Below are positions 16,051 to 22,436 of a stretch of 23,493 nucleotides of DNA, one piece after another (the first letter of the stretch is position 1; each line of letters opens with the position of its first letter). Origin of the DNA: Candidatus Hodarchaeota archaeon (GTDB taxonomy: Archaea > Asgardarchaeota > Heimdallarchaeia > Hodarchaeales > Hodarchaeaceae); NCBI GenBank assembly GCA_016840285.1, contig JAEOSR010000035.1, forward strand, positions 1 through 23,493, in the 5' to 3' direction. Position numbers and translations under genes: made by a program. Below the pieces are notes generated by a model. That model had not been told where the DNA came from, made no database searches, and saw only the letters and a list, made by a program, of their open reading frames with translations.

Positions 16051-16737
16051 ATGAATCCTCGAAATAAAGAAGAAATCTTAGGCAAATTAAAGCAAGCAGA
16101 AAAAAAAATTGAATCTGCGTTGTGGCAAGCTGTAAAGGATTCAAACCATGAAGTAGAGCTTCAAATATACAAGGAAGTAAGGGATTTTCTTCTTTCTCTG
16201 TCAGAGTTACAATCAGATCTTGCTCAAGAACGAGATCGGATCCTTTCATATTGTCTTATGAGAATTGATAACGCTCTAGTTGAATTAGGCGATAGTACAA
16301 GTACTGTGGATCGAGCTAGAGAAGCATATGATGTTTCTCAAAGATCTGGAGATGATGTTCAACTTGCTAGATGCGCTCTAGCTTATGGAACACGATTATT
16401 AGATTCTGGTGATCTCACCGCAGCTGAACTCCAATTAAAACTAGTATATGAGTTGGCAGAGAGATATCCCAACGATAAAGACATGCAGCAAACATTAGGT
16501 TGGGCTTTTATAGTTAGAGGACATATTCTCAATGGAAAATCACTATATAATCAGGCATTAACTGTATTAGAAGAAGCGGAGGAGATTTGTTTATCTATTG
16601 ATAATTATGCGGGAATAGCTCAAGTAAATGGACTCCTTACACAAGTATATGGGAATTTAAACAATCCAGAAAGGGCTGAAGTGTGTAAGAAAAAAGCAGA
16701 AGAATTTCAAAAAAGAGCAGTAGCAGCAAGACAATGA
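16051..16737 (+). CDS. Small TPR-like helical protein
   Basis: This 228-residue all-helical, soluble protein has a charged N-terminal helix (residues 4-30) that may form a coiled coil. TPR-like helix pairs follow: VDRAREAYDVSQRSGD (about 85-100), ARCALAYGTRLLDSGDLTAAELQLKLVYELAERYP (103-139), LGWAFIVRGHILNGKSLYNQALTVLEEAEEIC (149-180) and GLLTQVYGNLNNPERAEVCKKKAEEFQKRA (194-223). The pattern A-x-x-x-x-G-x-x-x-x-A-x-x-x-L-x-x-A is clear in the last two. Such proteins act as adaptors; no enzymatic domain is present. It diverges from the RimJ-type GNAT gene, with the dyad between them. The function is unknown. Confidence 0.75.
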   Translation: MNPRNKEEILGKLKQAEKKIESALWQAVKDSNHEVELQIYKEVRDFLLSLSELQSDLAQERDRILSYCLMRIDNALVELGDSTSTVDRAREAYDVSQRSGDDVQLARCALAYGTRLLDSGDLTAAELQLKLVYELAERYPNDKDMQQTLGWAFIVRGHILNGKSLYNQALTVLEEAEEICLSIDNYAGIAQVNGLLTQVYGNLNNPERAEVCKKKAEEFQKRAVAARQ

Positions 16738-16969
16738 AAAAACGCTTAAGAAAGAGCATTAGTCATCCTTCAAAGGTTGAGAAATGTGCCTACAAATCTA
16801 GATGAACCTGCTGATACACTTCAACATTGTGAAAGTGGGGAAAATACGTGCTGTGGCGAAGATTACAAAGAGGGGAAAACAACAAGGATATGGAATGTGA
16901 GATTCTCAATGAAGAAAGAGAATTGGTAGCAAAAGTAAGTTCGACTAGCTTAATTTTGAAATGAATAAA

Positions 16970-16998
16970 CTTTAAAAGCAAGGGTGTACGAAAGTACA
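16970..16998 (+). promoter_or_regulatory. TATA box and TGTAC-GAAA-GTACA dyad of the MNT-HEPN operon
   Basis: A TATA-like element (CTTTAAAAG, 16970-16978) lies about 28 bases before the ATG at 17003, predicting a leaderless or nearly leaderless message. Between them is TGTAC (16985-16989), GAAA, GTACA (16994-16998), a perfect five-base dyad with a four-base spacer. A repressor bound between TATA box and start would block polymerase recruitment, a common mode in archaea. If transcribed, the same bases would form a GNRA-capped RNA hairpin four bases before the start codon. Confidence 0.5.
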
Positions 16999-17002
16999 GT
17001 AA

Positions 17003-17725
17003 ATGTCTTATATTATACCAAAAATATGGTTAGTAATAAAACACTTTGAACTTAAAACGCCGCAATCCTTTACGAATCTAGAGAAACGTGGGTTCAATCC
17101 AAAAACACTTACGAAGTATTTACGTATAGCACTGGAAAACAACTTGATAAAAAAGGAGGGAAAAGCCTACAAGTTAACAGGGCAGGGAATAATCTATCAC
17201 CGTCTTTTGACACAATTAGAAGAATTAACTTCTTTCCCACAGAAGCTAGAAAAAATCTCACGGAGAGAAATTCATCCATTCCTGCAGATTCATGTAACAC
17301 AACTTAAGAACTATTATTCAGAGCGATTGAAGGGTATAGTGTTATTTGGGTCATCAGCAACGATGAGGTGGCGACCCGAAAGCGACATTGACCTCTTTAT
17401 TGTAGTCCAAGAATGGACGATCCCCACATGGGAAAGAGCAGTGGAACTGTATAGGATACGACTGGCAACTTTGAATTTGTTGGAAGAGGTAATCGATATT
17501 CCAGTTTCATATTACCCACTTGACGTGACGGAGATAGAAAGATTTCATGCAATTTATCCAGATATCCAGCAACATGGAATCATACTGTGGCAAGAGAAAG
17601 ACTATATGGATAGGTTGTTTGACACAATTCGTGAAGAATTAAAACAAGAGGAAAAAATACATATTACAACGCCAAGTGGGGAATCACTATGGATAGCCCA
17701 GAAAAAAGTAGAGAAAAATATCTGA
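17003..17725 (+). CDS. MNT-type nucleotidyltransferase with N-terminal helix-turn-helix
   Basis: This 240-residue protein has a probable winged-helix domain at residues 1-65 (SFTNLEKRGFNPKTLTKYLRIALENNLIKKEGKAYKLT) and a minimal nucleotidyltransferase domain from about 100. The catalytic pattern is complete: G116-S-S118, the acidic pair in S-D128-I-D130-L, and a third carboxylate at Asp165 in V-I-D-I-P. In MNT-HEPN pairs the MNT protein is the antitoxin and, in studied cases, transfers nucleotides from ATP to the HEPN toxin. The HTH suggests it also represses its own promoter, where a dyad lies upstream. The HEPN gene overlaps its 3' end by 37 bases in another frame. Confidence 0.88.
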   Translation: MSYIIPKIWLVIKHFELKTPQSFTNLEKRGFNPKTLTKYLRIALENNLIKKEGKAYKLTGQGIIYHRLLTQLEELTSFPQKLEKISRREIHPFLQIHVTQLKNYYSERLKGIVLFGSSATMRWRPESDIDLFIVVQEWTIPTWERAVELYRIRLATLNLLEEVIDIPVSYYPLDVTEIERFHAIYPDIQQHGIILWQEKDYMDRLFDTIREELKQEEKIHITTPSGESLWIAQKKVEKNI

Positions 17726-18171
17726 GGATAGCCAAGAAGGCGCAACAACGAGCAGCTGATTGGATACGCAATGCAGAAGTAGCACTTGAAGACAAGCGCT
17801 GGAATGACGTAGTCTACAGTGCGCAGATGGCCGCAGAACAGTCAATAAAGAGTATTTTGCTCGCACTGGGAGTCACATATAAGAGAGTCCATGATATTAG
17901 TGTACCCTTTCACCTCCTGAAAAATGAAGAAATTATCTCAGAAAAATTTAGTCAGCAAATCCCTAAATTTGCTGAATGGTTAATCCAATTAACCCAGGAA
18001 AGACATCTAGCTGGCTATGGATTTGAGGAGGATTTGGAAGAGGATCACTTCAAAGATTATGCGCCTCAAAGCCTAATCAAAGGGAAAGAGATCCATAACA
18101 CCTGTAAACAGGAGCTAGATCAAATTGAAAAGGGATCTCAGATAAATAAAACGAAGGCTAAAAAGATCTGA
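17689..18171 (+). CDS. HEPN-domain protein, partner of MNT nucleotidyltransferase
   Basis: This 160-residue helical protein has the HEPN pattern: a first helix AADWIRNAEVALEDKRWNDVVYSAQMAAEQSIKSILLALGV (22-62) with the conserved A-x-x-A-x-E-x-x-x-K-x-x-L core, then R66-V-H68-D near the turn, then L-T-Q-E-R-H-L-A-G-Y (101-110) where relatives have an Arg-Tyr-Pro segment. Many HEPN toxins are RNases with an R-x(4-6)-H motif; I do not find one with that spacing. It may be a non-nuclease HEPN that supports the nucleotidyltransferase, or an atypical toxin. The ATG is preceded by GTGGGG, seven bases upstream. The 37-base overlap with the MNT gene means the two are translated together. Confidence 0.85.
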   Translation: MDSPEKSREKYLRIAKKAQQRAADWIRNAEVALEDKRWNDVVYSAQMAAEQSIKSILLALGVTYKRVHDISVPFHLLKNEEIISEKFSQQIPKFAEWLIQLTQERHLAGYGFEEDLEEDHFKDYAPQSLIKGKEIHNTCKQELDQIEKGSQINKTKAKKI

Positions 18172-18357
18172 GTTAATTTGACCATCAAATCAAGAATAGA
18201 CACTTGAAAGGAACAACAAATTACTCTTTGAAACCGCTATTGAAAAATTATAAAAAGTCATAAGCAGAATCGATATTTTTGTTAAGTTCTCATAATGACT
18301 CTTCCTTAGTAATCCGATGATAGGGAATTAATACGGGAGTCACTGTGATCAGACTGA

Positions 18358-19277
18358 TTGTGTGCAAATGTTGAAGGGAAATTGACCTACTCTAGGCTAT
18401 TATTCACCATAATTGTCATATTAATGATAAGTACAACTGAGGGGCATTTTTCCCAAATCAGAACAGGAACTATGATGTCTGACAACCCTGTTACTCTACT
18501 TGAAGTGTCCACAGAAAAGAAACAAAGTGTTCAGTTTTTAACTCCCTATGAACCTATAAAGATTACCTCTAATGACGAATTTGAAACATATGGTTTCTCA
18601 GGCACGGGGAATTGGAATGATCCTTAAGTGAAACTTTTGGCCACTCCCTCACTCATTCGGTCTTGTACTCTCCAAATGACGGAGGAAGTTGGATCACGCT
18701 TACATCAGGTTTGACCACCACCAGTTATACGTTAGATACAACACTTATCGCAGACGGAACATATATTCTGCTCAAAGTTCACGCTGTGGATTCTGTAGGA
18801 TTCATTGCACAAACGGTTTCTACCACATCATTTATTATCAGCAATGATCAGCTAACAATACCAACAGTTCTCTCTCCGAATGGAGGGGAAACACTCACAG
18901 GTTCAGTTACCCTCACCTGGACTGCAGCTCTTGATTCAAATGATCACTCAGTAAGTTATACAGTCTATTATTCTTCAGATGAAGGAGCCACATGGACAGA
19001 GTTAACCAGTGGACTCACCACCACCAGCTACTCCTGGGATACCACTACAGCACCGAATGGGTTCAGTTATCTAGTCAAAATTATCGCCACTTGTTCTGAA
19101 GGACTATCAGCGGAAGACGTCTCAGATGACACCTTTGCTGTCTACAATGAGATAGAAACAGAGACTACCACGACCACCACTCTTACTTCAGATGTCACGA
19201 TTCCTGGATTGACAAGCCTAATCCTGATTTGGGCTCTGGGAACGTGGATTGTGGTGAGAAAAAAACAGGAAAAATAA
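18358..19277 (+). pseudogene. Broken surface protein: beta-helix N-terminus joined out of frame to Ig-like C-terminus
   Basis: Two consecutive frames belong to one former surface protein. The first (18358-18627, 89 codons, TTG start) has a signal-like hydrophobic segment and ends in SNDEFETYGFSGTGNWNDP. That resembles the lead-in of NosD-like beta-helix proteins, compare G-E-G-T-P-S-D-P-F-I-I-E-G in the intact gene at 20687-21811. It then hits TAA (18625-18627). The frame open from 18621 to 19277 encodes two Ig/FN3-like modules (repeated YSxDxGxxW and LTSGLTTTSY), the first lacking its opening strands. A Thr-rich stretch, a membrane segment and RKKQEK follow, a surface anchor. No TTG or ATG at the junction has a good ribosome site. 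Deletion of the helix and most of one Ig module is the likely cause; a sequencing frameshift alone would not explain the missing strands. Confidence 0.7.
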
Positions 19278-19279
19278 CC

Positions 19280-19298
19280 TTTTTCTTCTCTTTTTTTT
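19280..19298 (+). terminator. T-rich termination stretch
   Basis: A pyrimidine run with one five-T and one eight-T tract follows three bases after the stop codon of the Ig-like fragment. Archaeal RNA polymerase often terminates at such runs without a hairpin, and none is seen here. Confidence 0.5.
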
Positions 19299-19318
19299 CC
19301 AATAGCTATTTTCTGTTT

Positions 19319-19662
19319 TTAACTAGCTTTGTGAAAGCTTCCTGAATCGTTATCTATTGAGGCATTCATTAGTGCTGTCAATTTATGAAAAGTATTCTCC
19401 ACATTTTCGCCAGTCAGAGCAGAAGTAATGAAATGTTCACCAACATTAGAATGAAGGTCTAAAAGAAGAGAAGAGTAACTCTTTTCTCTCGATTCTGGAT
19501 TAAAGTTCGACGTATGTGAACATAACTAAGATAGTGGATATATACAAATAATTGATGCGTTAGAAAACCTTGGAAAACATGATGAGAGTTGGGGAGTTTT
19601 TGATGAAGTGTTTTAATCCCACAATTGCTGGGAGTAATTAGCACAAACTCCTCAAGTAGCAT
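19319..19662 (-). pseudogene. Decayed small Ras-like GTPase gene
   Basis: Reading the minus strand, a frame ending at TAA (19321-19319) encodes H-F-I-T-S-A-L-T-G-E-N-V-E-N-T-F-H-K-L, the G5 box and following helix of a Rab/Ras-like GTPase. Upstream in a second frame is N-R-E-K-R-V-T (near 19490), which fits the segment after NKxD of Rab-type proteins. A third frame has I-S-T-I-L-V, the strand before NKxD, with the NKxD itself eroded. At the 5' end, ATG 19662 starts M-L-L-E-E-F-V-L-I-T-P-S-N-C-G-I-K-T-L, close to a G1 loop but damaged. G1-to-G5 distance is about 75-80 codons instead of about 130, so the middle is partly deleted. No GTP-binding protein can be made. The G5 part is convincing; the 5' part is less so. 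Confidence 0.6.
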
Positions 19663-19859
19663 TATAAGCAGTTGTTCTTTTTCTGTTAGATGGCATTTTA
19701 TCTGTTTAGAATTTGATCTTATGGTTAGATAGCACTTATTGGGAATTCTAGGTATTCATATTTGATTTTTCTCCTGAATTAAAATTGAATGCTCATTCCT
19801 AAGAGGTTCAACACATAATTCTAGTTCTTCTCAAGTTAAAATTAGCTAATTTGTATCAA

Positions 19860-20033
19860 ATGATGAGAATGAGCTATAGAAATAGAGACAATTACAATCG
19901 TCCACCACGAGAAATGCACAAGGTCATTTGCGCAGATTGTGGAACAGAAACCGAGGTTCCTTTCAAACCTGATGGAACAAGACCGGTCTATTGTAGAGAT
20001 TGTTATAGGAAAAGACGCCCAAGAAGGTATTAA
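19860..20033 (+). CDS. Small CxxC-CxxC zinc-ribbon protein
   Basis: This 57-residue basic protein has a single zinc ribbon: C24-A-D-C27 and C45-R-D-C48, with V-P-F-K-P and R-P-V-Y-C between and an Arg/Lys-rich tail (RKRRPRRY). Proteins with this CxDCG-x-VPF-PVYCxxC layout are common in archaea and some uncultivated bacteria and are presumed to bind nucleic acid; no function is assigned. The Arg/Asn/Tyr-rich N-terminus looks disordered. ATG 19860 is preferred to TTG 19851; the Met codons at 19863 and 19869 are alternatives. AGTTAAAATTA (19834-19844) is a TATA-like element about 20 bases upstream, so the message may be leaderless. A clear terminator follows. Confidence 0.8.
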   Translation: MMRMSYRNRDNYNRPPREMHKVICADCGTETEVPFKPDGTRPVYCRDCYRKRRPRRY

Positions 20034-20054
20034 GCCTTCAATAATTTCTTGATT

Positions 20055-20085
20055 ATAGCCTAACCAGGCTATTTTCTTTTTTTTT
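20055..20085 (+). terminator. Hairpin plus T-run terminator
   Basis: ATAGCCT (20055-20061), AACC, AGGCTAT (20066-20072) form a perfect seven-base-pair stem with a four-base loop, followed by TTTC and a nine-T run. It lies 22 bases after the zinc-ribbon stop codon and looks like a bacterial-style intrinsic terminator. The T-run alone would suffice in archaea. Confidence 0.75.
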
Positions 20086-20123
20086 AGAGACACGTCTAAG
20101 ATAATTTTAACCTTGAAACATAA

Positions 20124-20423
20124 TTATTTAGCGTGCTCAATCATTAAATTTATATTGCTGAAAAGTAGCAAGAATATGAAAAATACAATGACAAGTGACG
20201 TTGTGAAAAGGATTCTTTTTTGTGTGTCCATCACTTGCTGATTCTGATCAGATTTGTGGATTATTCTTGAAAAAATATAGTGTATAACGACCACGAGCAT
20301 TAAGGCTAATCCAACCATCCAATGATGAAAACCTGCTATGTGAAAAGGGCTCAGATCGGGAAGAATATGTCCTAAGGGGAGTCCAAACATCCATAATTCG
20401 TCATAAAATAATAGAAAACCCAT
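20124..20423 (-). CDS. Small membrane protein with two helices
   Basis: This 99-residue protein has no family I recognise. It shows a hydrophobic start (MGFLLFYDELWMFGLPLGHIL), a first full membrane helix (about 35-51, MVGLALMLVVVIHYIFS), a short polar loop (IIHKSDQNQQVMDTQKR) and a second helix (71-90, LFTTSLVIVFFIFLLLFSNI). The first half is rich in His (H19, H28, H33, H34, H47) with an F-H-H-W-M-V-G stretch, which could bind a metal or haem; that is speculation. There is no ribosome-binding site before the ATG. It converges with the zinc-ribbon gene. It is probably real, because its composition is that of a membrane protein rather than of a shadow frame and nothing overlaps it. Confidence 0.55.
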   Translation of the reverse strand: MGFLLFYDELWMFGLPLGHILPDLSPFHIAGFHHWMVGLALMLVVVIHYIFSRIIHKSDQNQQVMDTQKRILFTTSLVIVFFIFLLLFSNINLMIEHAK

Positions 20424-20639
20424 TAAAAATAATATAAGTCAAATATAAATGCCGATTTGATTTATTAATCTCATTATATTGACCCAAATTGTCTTAAGAT
20501 TTGATAACTGCGAATAAACAAAAAAGGAAACTATTACATATCTCTCTTTGTACTTCAAAAAAAGGAGGAATGACCTTCGTCACTATTTTTTGGTGAATTT
20601 TAACTATCATGGGCATTCCAGGAATCTTAAAAACACATT

Positions 20640-20680
20640 CTGAGCCTTAATAGGGATACAGGGATGCAGAATCGGCTCAG
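20640..20680 (-). repeat. Inverted repeat after the beta-helix gene
   Basis: CTGAGCC (20640-20646) and GGCTCAG (20674-20680) are perfect complements around a 27-base loop rich in GGGA/GGGAT. The repeat ends six bases from the stop codon of the minus-strand beta-helix gene. It may stabilise the 3' end of that transcript. The rest of the 20424-20686 spacer shows nothing coding. Confidence 0.4.
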
Positions 20681-20686
20681 CTGATG

Positions 20687-21811
20687 TTAATTTTTATTTA
20701 AACTCCTTTTTGTATTTTTTACCAGCAAGATTGCTAAGGTACCAATAATAAAAACTAAAAAGATGACTCCAGCAATTATATTCAAAGGAATAGATTGCTT
20801 GGGGGGGGTATCAGTGGACTTTGTCAAAGGGAAAAAATCTATGTTATTCGCTTCCCCATCAATTGCATATGGCACATCAACAATACCGTCATTATTCGTA
20901 TCTGGGTCAGTATAATCATTCCAAAAGTTAAATCTAAAGATGTTGTTCGTTCCATCATCTTTTGCTTGAGATTTCCCACCTAAATTGTTATCGAGAAAAT
21001 TATTGTCCTTAATTTCTGTGTTCTCACAAGGATAGAGTAATAAAACCCCGTAATCCCGAGTATCTGAGATGAAATTACCGAAGATCGAATTATTATATGA
21101 ATAACTTAGTTCTATACCATAAGTGTGGTTATAAATAAGATTACCTGAAATAAAACTTGAAAAAACACCCTGGTATTCGTCATCGTCACGACCAAACATG
21201 ATCCCAAATTGATTTTCATAAATGGTATTGTTAATTATTGTAGTTTCATAAGATGAATCCCCTATCCAAATTCCAGCATCTACACTATTAGTTATGGTAT
21301 TATTGACAATATTCACAGGGCCAGGACAAGCCTCAATTCGAATACCATTCAGATTAGTGTTTTCTACATGATTATTAGCAATAATTATGGTTTCAGAGAA
21401 ATAAACCCCAATTCCGAGAATATCAATATTTATCACTGTATTATTGTCCACAATCCCATTCATTACATTATAGAATAATATACCTGCCCAAGCTTCCGAT
21501 AGACCATTGAGATAGCAATTCCTAATGATAAAAAACACAGCAGTGTGCTTAATAGAAATTAAATTCTCACTAAGTGCTTTAGAAGCAGTTATATTATATC
21601 CTTCGATGATAAAGGGGTCACTAGGCGTCCCCTCACCAGGCCAGTTCTCTATTAAGGCTATAAAACTAAACTGAGCATCTCCAAAGATGGATATAGGAGC
21701 ATGGGTTTCGTACAGTGCAGAAAAACTCGAACCAATTGTTTGTTTAACCATACTATTATAGAATATAGGACTAGAAAAGATGGTCAAGGAAAAAAATATT
21801 ATTACAAGCAA
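20687..21811 (-). CDS. NosD-like right-handed beta-helix surface protein
   Basis: This protein of about 374 residues has an N-terminal hydrophobic segment, a lead-in G-E-G-T-P-S-D-P-F-I-I-E-G-Y-N-I (about 55-70), then a right-handed parallel beta-helix of NosD/pectate-lyase-like type (about 75-300). The helix has roughly ten rungs with repeated I-x-x-N-x-I/V and N-N-x-I/H-x-N motifs. A Ca-binding-like D-P-D-T-N-N-D-G-I-V-D segment and FFPL end the domain. A C-terminal membrane helix (about 343-364) and basic tail anchor it. Such proteins bind or process polysaccharide or metal at the cell surface; no catalytic residues are evident. The start is uncertain. TTG 21811 leaves the signal peptide without basic residues. 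The frame stays open to 21868 and would add V-K-N-K-S-P-F, but without ATG, GTG or TTG. Confidence 0.82.
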   Translation of the reverse strand: MLVIIFFSLTIFSSPIFYNSMVKQTIGSSFSALYETHAPISIFGDAQFSFIALIENWPGEGTPSDPFIIEGYNITASKALSENLISIKHTAVFFIIRNCYLNGLSEAWAGILFYNVMNGIVDNNTVINIDILGIGVYFSETIIIANNHVENTNLNGIRIEACPGPVNIVNNTITNSVDAGIWIGDSSYETTIINNTIYENQFGIMFGRDDDEYQGVFSSFISGNLIYNHTYGIELSYSYNNSIFGNFISDTRDYGVLLLYPCENTEIKDNNFLDNNLGGKSQAKDDGTNNIFRFNFWNDYTDPDTNNDGIVDVPYAIDGEANNIDFFPLTKSTDTPPKQSIPLNIIAGVIFLVFIIGTLAILLVKNTKRSLNKN

Positions 21812-22079
21812 AAAAGGGGATTTATTCTTTACTTGATGAGAAATTGTTATTCCAACCTCATATCCTTACTTCAAGGAAGCTTCCTGAAACGTTATTAAGA
21901 TAGGGGGAAAGTAAAATGATCAGGAAACAAGTAACTGAATTCTAGACATCGATCTTGTAAGAGAGATATTTTATTAAGGTTAATGTGATACCTTATAAAA
22001 TAGGAACAACGAAAAAGTCATAGAGAAAGAAAAAAACACAAAAAAATAGCACAGAAACGAAACTCAGCTGACAAAAGAG

Positions 22080-22190
22080 GAAAAATAACCCATTCCCGAC
22101 GAAGAAAGGATAACCCCCCAGCGCAATGGGACCACGAAAACCACTCACCTCCCAATACCACAAGACAGAAGCTCAAGACGTAATTTCATC
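22080..22190 (-). ncRNA. Candidate non-coding RNA (GC-rich island)
   Basis: Between A/T-rich flanks, about 22090-22175 is clearly richer in G+C, as stable RNAs often are in AT-rich archaeal genomes. On the minus strand a TATA-like element (TTTATATAG, 22214-22206) would start transcription near 22185, and T-runs follow at 22085-22081 and again near 22047-22041. Within it CCCA (22117-22120), a six-base loop, and TGGG (22127-22130) can pair; I found no strong long-range fold and no tRNA, C/D-box or known RNA signature. It is a hypothesis based on composition and flanking signals. Confidence 0.25.
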
Positions 22191-22218
22191 AAAATTACAA
22201 TGACACTATATAAATTTT

Positions 22219-22235
22219 GCGAAAAGGTTTATAAG
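22219..22235 (+). promoter_or_regulatory. Strong BRE/TATA element 200 bp before TFB
   Basis: GCGAAAAG (22219-22226) followed by TTTATAAG (22228-22235) is a good match to an archaeal BRE plus TATA box. It predicts a start near 22260, about 180 bases before the TFB start codon, so it drives either a long TFB leader or a separate short RNA that could stop at the five-T run 22300-22304. Confidence 0.5.
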
Positions 22236-22400
22236 GGATAGGTTTTCGAGTTTTGATAAAGAAGTAAGAGTAGGTTGTATCTCCGGATCTGGACACTAAT
22301 TTTTCCTAGCAAAAATGTGGCATAAAGAACGCTCTCGAAGACGAAAGTAATTAGCTGAGAGGATAGTCTGGCGGAAAAAGAGAGACAAGAAACTCGTGTA

Positions 22401-22409
22401 GTTATAAAG
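22401..22409 (+). promoter_or_regulatory. Proximal TATA box of TFB gene
   Basis: GTTATAAAG lies about 32 bases before the ATG at 22437, the spacing expected for a message with almost no leader. No Shine-Dalgarno sequence is present before the ATG, in agreement. Confidence 0.5.
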
Positions 22410-22436
22410 AAGAATGATAATAGGAAACCACAGAGA

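Larger units (their letters stand above)
21812..22436. other. 625-bp non-coding stretch upstream of TFB
   Basis: No convincing gene is present. It holds a 12-bp palindrome AGGAAGCTTCCT (21874-21885), A-rich runs (22020-22050), a GC-rich island (about 22090-22175), divergent TATA-like elements near 22206-22235, and a second TATA box close to TFB. The length and the base composition shifts suggest regulatory or RNA content rather than decayed coding sequence. Confidence 0.6.

Noticed and set aside
16803..16910. Short basic reading frame of 35 codons
   Set aside because: No ribosome-binding site, no promoter at the right distance and no recognisable family; likely chance in the 265-bp spacer before the MNT gene.
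17085..17110. tRNA T-arm-like GGTTCAATCC
   Set aside because: It lies in the MNT coding sequence and no acceptor or anticodon stem can be built around it.
20570..20604. AAAGGAGG followed by ATG
   Set aside because: The Shine-Dalgarno-like sequence touches the ATG and the frame stops after eight codons.
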